Source: Oscillospiraceae bacterium (GTDB taxonomy: Bacteria > Bacillota > Clostridia > Oscillospirales > Oscillospiraceae). Taken from it: a stretch of DNA of 8,655 nucleotides. Positions 6,701-8,655 of this stretch are shown piece by piece. The translations under genes were made by a program, and so were the position numbers. The stretch covers positions 1 to 8,655 of the forward strand of contig JAGBGB010000032.1 in the NCBI GenBank assembly GCA_017936205.1. The letters run 5' to 3'. The notes under the pieces are model-generated. The model saw nothing but the letters and a program-made list of their open reading frames with translations. It was not told the origin of the DNA and did not search any database. How positions within the stretch are numbered: the stretch's first letter is position 1; the number at the start of each line of letters is the position of its first letter.

Positions 6701-8655
6701 ATAGAGGTTGGATGGGAAATAATGTACTTGGGAGGCTTTTCCATTGGTGCCGGTGCCTCGATTGATGCTGAGGATGCAGGATTGGAGCCAAAGCTCCTCC
6801 TGTGCCTCATCTAACTGCTTTTGGAGAGCTTCCTTCTGCACCAACTCCTGCTGTGTCAGAGTGACACCGTTATACTTGGTGTACAGACGCACTGCTTCCA
6901 CCAGAGCATCCAGAAGCAACTGATGGTGATCTGCATCATACAGTACGTTGGCTGCAATAAATTCCCGAACCCTTCGGATCATGTTCCGTAGATTCTCCGT
7001 ATTCAGCCGATCCTCCATAAGACGGTACATAAAGAAGGTGTTGGTTTTGTAAACATATCCCAGTTGATTGGCGCTCCACTCGAAGTATTCCAACTCTTCA
7101 TTTACATGGGTTCGCTTGGCATAGGTGATCCAGTGGTTGGTACCGTCAATGACTCGCAGCAATCGGATCCTGGCACCGCTCCGGACGCTCATGGCAATAT
7201 TGACCTGACTACTCTGGATCAGGTGCTGATCGGAATTTGCAGACATGAAATAGTCATTCCACAGCTGCACGGTGTAGTTCTCCGGGTTGGTGGTATTGCT
7301 CTGCTTTACCCGAAGCGCCATTAAGGGATCCGCTCCTACAACAGAATCCCCCTGCACCGTGACAGGCGCCGCATTCCACTTGCCTGTGCTGGCAGGAGTG
7401 TAGGGATCCAGTGCATAGTAAGCTCCGTTATCGAGCTGTGCCACCAGATAATAGGTGCCGTCGAACAGGTTTGTCCTGCCGTTCCGAGAGTAGGACAGGA
7501 GCTTCGCCGTCTGTGCGTCCAGCTCCGCTTGGATCTCGTCCCTGCGACGGATCTCTTCATCTGTATAATAGTGGTTATATTTTTTGTAGAGAGCTATGCT
7601 TTCCTCCAAGCAGGCAGCCAGCTCCATATTGGAGCCATCCACCCGGGCACAGGCAGCCTCATAGCGGAGCTTATAAATGGCATTGTAGAGGGCACCTGTA
7701 CCACGAACTGCCTCAAAGAACAGATGGGAGCAGGTAACGGAGGAAGAATCGCTAACGTGTACCCAGCCGAACTGACCATCCTTACATTGAAGATCATAGC
7801 GACTGTTTTGACCTGTTGCATCCACCAAATAACGGTAGATCCGCATATAAGCCTTCCCCGCTCCATACACGAGTCCAAAGGGATCCGCCTTGGGTCCCAA
7901 GCTCATCTGCGGCATATCGTCACTCCACACAGCACGCAAATAGCTCCCACCGCTTGTAGAAAACCAATAAGCAGAAGGATTCCCCGTGCTCCCCGGACGT
8001 TCCGTGGCAGTGAAGAACATTTTCTCACTTGCTCCAAAAACGGACTCACCATCCTCGCTGAGGGTAATCACCTTGGAGGCAAGCTTTCCTACAGCAGGCA
8101 CGTCTGCCGTAGGATCCAGAACCCGATAGACCTGATCCGAGGAATTATAGTTCACAAGGAGATAGGTTCCACCCCAGTTCTGGTAGGTATTGGTACCGTC
8201 AGGCATGGCAATGGCGGCATGGTCAAACAGCTCACCGTAAGTAATGGCAGGTGCATTTAGGGTAAAGTGGAAATCGCTGAGATCAAATTTCTCATTGATC
8301 GGAATCACCTGACTCATGCCGTCAACCATAGCAGTATGATCCTGTGTCAGAACACCAAAATAAGCACGGAGCTTTTGGCTTGCTTCCTCGATCTGCTTCT
8401 TGATGCTGTCCAGCTGTGTCAGCTCCGCATCTGTAAAGTAATGGTTATATTGAGCATACAGCTCCATGCAAGCCTCTAAGTGGGAAGTAAAGTCTCCGTA
8501 AATAGGGTCGAAGTATGTGTCAAGAGTAACATGGTATACACTTTGTGTAAATACATGGTATACACATTTCATACTCCAAGAGAATAATCCTGTTGTTCTT
8601 AGATTCAGAGCTTGAGGCATAGTTAGCCACCCCGAAGGGGCTTGTCCTTGACAGG
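1..8655 (-). CDS. Giant modular surface protein with fibro-slime, Cna-B-like and four tandem lectin-like modules (partial at both ends)
   Basis: One minus-strand frame is open through the whole window, about 2,884 codons with no stop, and it reads as plausible protein from about 8515 to position 1. In order it holds tandem helical-hairpin/beta modules (residues about 47-640), a fibro-slime region (643-1047), a Cna-B-like domain (about 1053-1203), a beta spacer, four related carbohydrate-binding-like modules (1383-2189), two more beta-rich regions, a Thr/Ala-rich linker and a conserved C-terminal domain cut at 2884. Almost everything is beta-rich, aromatic and Asp/Asn/Gly-rich, as in secreted Firmicutes proteins. 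I infer an extracellular adhesin or glycan-binding scaffold; no enzyme motif is visible. In-frame ATGs occur at 8620-8618 and 8572-8570, but neither is followed by a signal peptide, so the real start is probably upstream or has been lost. No transmembrane helix or LPXTG is seen; an anchor could lie beyond position 1. Reading through 8655-8516 is nominal only. Confidence 0.9.
835..925 (-). other. Thr/Ala/Glu-rich low-complexity linker
   Basis: The protein reads PTETTAAEDTQAAATASDAP then a Lys/Asn/Ser/Glu run. It is rich in small and polar residues and has no secondary-structure signal, so it is a flexible spacer between the last beta domain and the C-terminal domain. Such linkers are common just before terminal wall-association or display domains. 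Confidence 0.6.
960..1614 (-). other. Beta-rich domain with GPKNEIYLDPGQAVAFKL motif
   Basis: It contains a helical lead (ASVLQAYRADKEAYPSIKEV), then DHYALDVQTYN, GPKNEIYLDPGQAVAFKL, TSLDVGVKTI, QFVVGVVS, YYALEL and HVLSVTDLKIAYS. The GP.NE.YL..GQ.VAF.L motif recurs in my memory of these giant proteins, where it directly follows the GTGFDIIS domain. It is probably a second half-sandwich paired with that domain. Confidence 0.45.
1615..2086 (-). other. Beta-sandwich domain with GTGFDIISRTG motif
   Basis: After copy 4 the sequence reads VEGLGVKVP, DYTEASFDFVGTGFDIISRTG (split across residues near 2240-2255), AAIRVEVRR, LYQIPVVSVQGLEHGEYTVT and FHFDAVRIYDP. F.F.GTGFDIISRT followed by GEYTVTL and F.DAVRIY is typical of small CBM-like jelly-roll domains in gut Clostridia surface proteins. 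The domain is complete and in frame, with no catalytic residues recognised. Confidence 0.5.
2087..2677 (-). repeat. Carbohydrate-binding-like module, copy 4
   Basis: Residues 1993-2189. It opens SLFFGFDDLQADRDRYDSDT and closes DYLYVGPG. It carries NWFYYTEK, PLDFHPQDAEVFQVRFKM, LLQYTNNG, YLTVTCDATEEF and LRPFF in the same order as copy 3. The exposed aromatic residues and the fold-like strand pattern suggest glycan binding by analogy with CBMs. That is inference, since no named CBM family can be assigned by eye. Confidence 0.65.
2705..3268 (-). repeat. Carbohydrate-binding-like module, copy 3
   Basis: Residues 1796-1983. It opens YLYFTFNNTQADRGRYGSDI and closes DYIYVGPR. Internal motifs include VNWSYNV, APLYFSPAKAEIAMIRFKV, ILWYSEGE, EYVTAVIEL and FRKLERVSSIRPSF. 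These line up with NWFYYT, PLDFHPQDAEVFQVRFKM, LLQYTNN, YLTVTC and FRNQSAIHKLRPFF in copy 4, which fixes the repeat register across the whole module. Confidence 0.65.
3305..3886 (-). repeat. Carbohydrate-binding-like module, copy 2
   Basis: Residues 1590-1783. It opens SLFFGFENTQADRERYDSPI and closes DYLYMGPE. A Tyr/Asp/Asn-rich insertion (TDYTDDRNFDNG) after the opening is absent from copies 3 and 4. The mid part carries VAEIRLRLDGF and YVTLRLPL strands that correspond to F.VRFK and YLTVTC-type strands in the other copies. The opening is close at the DNA level to that of copy 4. Confidence 0.65.
3923..4507 (-). repeat. Carbohydrate-binding-like module, copy 1
   Basis: Residues 1383-1577. 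It starts MNAFFVDFDGRGYEQRYS and ends DYIYVGPE. It shares with copies 2-4 a PLNY/PL-type mid strand, FLQVRFKV, a conserved YITIRTSI strand and the closing DYIYVGP, but it lacks the TQADR signature at its start, so it is the most divergent copy. The form is that of a beta-sandwich binding module of about 195 residues. Confidence 0.6.
4690..5040 (-). other. Beta-rich spacer of unknown family (PLTVVMDYGKPIEIPI...)
   Basis: After the Cna-B-like domain the protein reads PLTVVMDYGKPIEIPIVDD, then DPGRDYGDVLVYDSKDDG, DTLRFTLKKLL and VVIPVTILPATLMYYETDF. The YG...V.D...DTL.F motif resembles cadherin-like stalk domains of bacterial adhesins, and the ending ATLMYYETDF introduces the following module. 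This is a plausible extension domain, with no ligand assigned. Confidence 0.4.
5045..5500 (-). other. Cna-B / pilin-isopeptide-like domain
   Basis: It directly follows the fibro-slime signature. The first strand is TLTVEKEI (K1057), then DFGFTLFRDQ, SRGHFTLKNGQRAEFRSL, YQVVEDAL (E1149) and a last strand CTNTYIYTP (N1199). The FTLKNGQ...F..L..G..Y.V.E pattern is the usual signature of Cna-B-like prealbumin folds. The Lys, Glu and Asn fall where an autocatalytic Lys-Asn isopeptide bond is normally made, so a stabilised stalk domain is inferred. At about 145 residues it is long for a Cna-B, with an insertion before E1149. Confidence 0.6.
5513..6727 (-). other. Fibro-slime domain with its N-terminal leader region
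   Basis: The leader begins VHYFPSNLYNWNED (residue 643) and contains KGFYF, KDVYTDVQIPFVFD and TGYYTM, followed by the domain core. The core holds ITFEFSGDDDVWVYIDGK (F915; Asp 920-922; W924) then LVMDIGGSHD. This is the hallmark acidic-aromatic loop of the fibro-slime family, which is related in appearance to the PA14 fold. The family's C-terminal signature follows as HTLTVYYMDRGKGKTNSAI (H1025, M1032), usually seen as a YMERG..SN motif. Family members are secreted Ca-binding-type beta domains found in slime-mould spiralling proteins and many Firmicutes surface proteins. Both halves are intact here. Confidence 0.8.
6880..7459 (-). repeat. Beta-rich unit 2 (GTYYLVAQ...) with connector to third hairpin
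   Basis: It begins with the GGC codon at 7459-7457 (residue 399), 237 codons after the equivalent Gly of unit 1. It repeats the same order of signals: GTYYLVAQ, YYALDPYTP, a strand ending MALRVKQS, YTVQLWNDYFMSAN, ARIRLLRVIDGTN, and FFMYRLMEDR leading into a helix. Identity to unit 1 is low by eye but the order is conserved, so this looks like an old internal duplication. Confidence 0.45.
7580..8170 (-). repeat. Beta-rich unit 1 (GTYLLVNY...) with connector to second hairpin
   Basis: It begins with the GGA codon at 8170-8168 (residue 162) and runs to the second hairpin. It shows GTY.LV, VYRVLDP, FFTATE, YWFSTSGGSYLRAV, a strand near MRIYRYLVDATG, and a closing HLFFEAVRG followed by a predicted helix. 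The succession of short alternating hydrophobic strands with loops suggests a beta-trefoil or beta-sandwich of about 150 residues, possibly lectin-like, but no diagnostic QxW repeats are clear. The matching unit starts at 7459. Confidence 0.45.
8529..8541 (-). repeat. 13-bp direct repeat, copy B (GTGTATACCATGT on minus strand)
   Basis: Exact match to the copy at 8553-8565, with a 24-bp start-to-start distance. Both copies contain the self-complementary GTATAC. They lie in the stretch where the reading frame ceases to look like protein, so they are more likely operator or transposase-binding sites than coding repeats. Confidence 0.6.
8553..8565 (-). repeat. 13-bp direct repeat, copy A (GTGTATACCATGT on minus strand)
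   Basis: First copy of the exact pair. Between the copies is TTTACACAAA, whose TTACAC mirrors GTGTAT and so gives an imperfect inverted arrangement as well. Repeated sites close to an end are typical of IS21-like and some other insertion sequences. A regulator operator is the alternative. Confidence 0.6.

Larger units (their letters stand above)
6775..8515 (-). repeat. N-terminal tandem array: three helical hairpins alternating with two beta-rich domains
   Basis: Three amphipathic helical segments share a core: LEACMELYAQYNHYFTDAEL (N at residue 70), LEESIALYKKYNHYYTDEEI (N at 360) and LVEAVRLYTKYNGVTLTQQEL with its second residue run continuing as EALQKQLDEAQEEL (N at 595). Each runs into a Glu/Gln/Lys-rich heptad-like helix. 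Between them lie two beta-rich domains that begin GTYLLVNY (residue 162) and GTYYLVAQ (residue 399) and continue with a Y..LDP motif. They align further along: a W-F/Y-rich strand, a basic A-R-I-R-type strand, and a final FFEAVRG/FFMYRL segment leading into the next hairpin. The repeat is therefore a unit of about 235-290 residues. The role is unknown. Helical pairs of this kind resemble FIVAR-like stalk helices, but I cannot assign a family. Confidence 0.6.
8516..8655. mobile_element. Possible insertion-sequence end interrupting the giant gene
   Basis: Protein-like, module-consistent sequence ends at about TYFDPIYGDF (8520-8490). Upstream of that, the frame reads a short Cys/His/Val-rich stretch with uncommon codons (CTA, AGA) unlike the gene. 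The stretch starts TGTGTCAAGAG on the plus strand, carries the 13-bp direct repeats, and has a different minus frame ending PVKDKPLRGG with TAA at 8625-8623, which could be the tail of a transposase or helper gene. No transposase domain is in view, so the element family is unresolved and this could instead be an ordinary intergenic region. Confidence 0.3.

Noticed and set aside
7594..7878. Short minus-strand frames in other phases (also 3709-3903, 5032-5268, 5695-5940, 6346-6651, 7336-7560)
   Set aside because: They overlap the giant frame out of phase, are Ser/Arg/Met/Trp-rich and show no family resemblance.
8517..8522. TTGACA on the minus strand as a -35 promoter box
   Set aside because: No good -10 box lies at 16-18 bases; the nearest AT-rich TATTTA is too close, and the site falls at the edge of coding sequence.
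8570..8572. In-frame ATG as the start of the giant gene (also ATG at 8620-8618)
   Set aside because: No signal peptide follows, GGAG is only two bases from the first of these ATGs, and the encoded residues up to about 8516 are unlike the protein. A GGGGTGG before the ATG at 8620 is SD-like but does not rescue the missing secretion signal.
8625..8645. GC-rich hairpin (CCCC-GAA-GGGG on the plus strand) as a terminator
   Set aside because: The stem is only about four base pairs and no T tract follows on either strand.

Overview
The window is essentially one gene. On the minus strand a single frame (codons ending at plus positions congruent to 1 mod 3) stays open from the right edge to the left edge, about 2,884 codons without a stop. 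It encodes the greater part of a giant, secreted-type, modular surface protein. Its end lies beyond position 1, and its true beginning is not visible. Residue numbers below count from the first complete codon, plus 8653-8651. I see no other credible gene, and no tRNA, rRNA or CRISPR array.

The organism is most likely a gut Clostridia member (Oscillospiraceae/Ruminococcaceae or Lachnospiraceae type). This rests on the mixture of domains (fibro-slime, Cna-B-like, lectin-like repeats and a characteristic C-terminal domain), remembered from giant proteins of such genomes. It is an inference, not a search result.

Layout in the direction of translation (right to left): (1) 8655-8516, a stretch that does not look like the rest of the protein, carrying two 13-bp direct repeats, possibly the end of an insertion sequence cutting the gene; (2) about 8515-6740, alternating helical hairpins and beta-rich domains in tandem; (3) 6727-5513, a fibro-slime domain and its usual leader region; (4) 5500-5045, a Cna-B/pilin-like domain with a candidate isopeptide triad; (5) 5040-4690, a beta-rich spacer; (6) 4507-2087, four tandem copies of a roughly 190-200-residue carbohydrate-binding-like module starting near FFGF..TQADR.RYDS and ending in DY(I/L)Y(V/M)GP; (7) 2086-960, two further beta-sandwich-like regions; (8) 925-835, a low-complexity Thr/Ala/Glu linker; (9) 733-1, a C-terminal domain cut by the window edge.

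The architecture suggests an extracellular adhesin or glycan-binding scaffold: repeated binding modules displayed on a long stalk. No catalytic domain is recognisable. The long plus-strand frames are antisense shadows of this gene and are not annotated.
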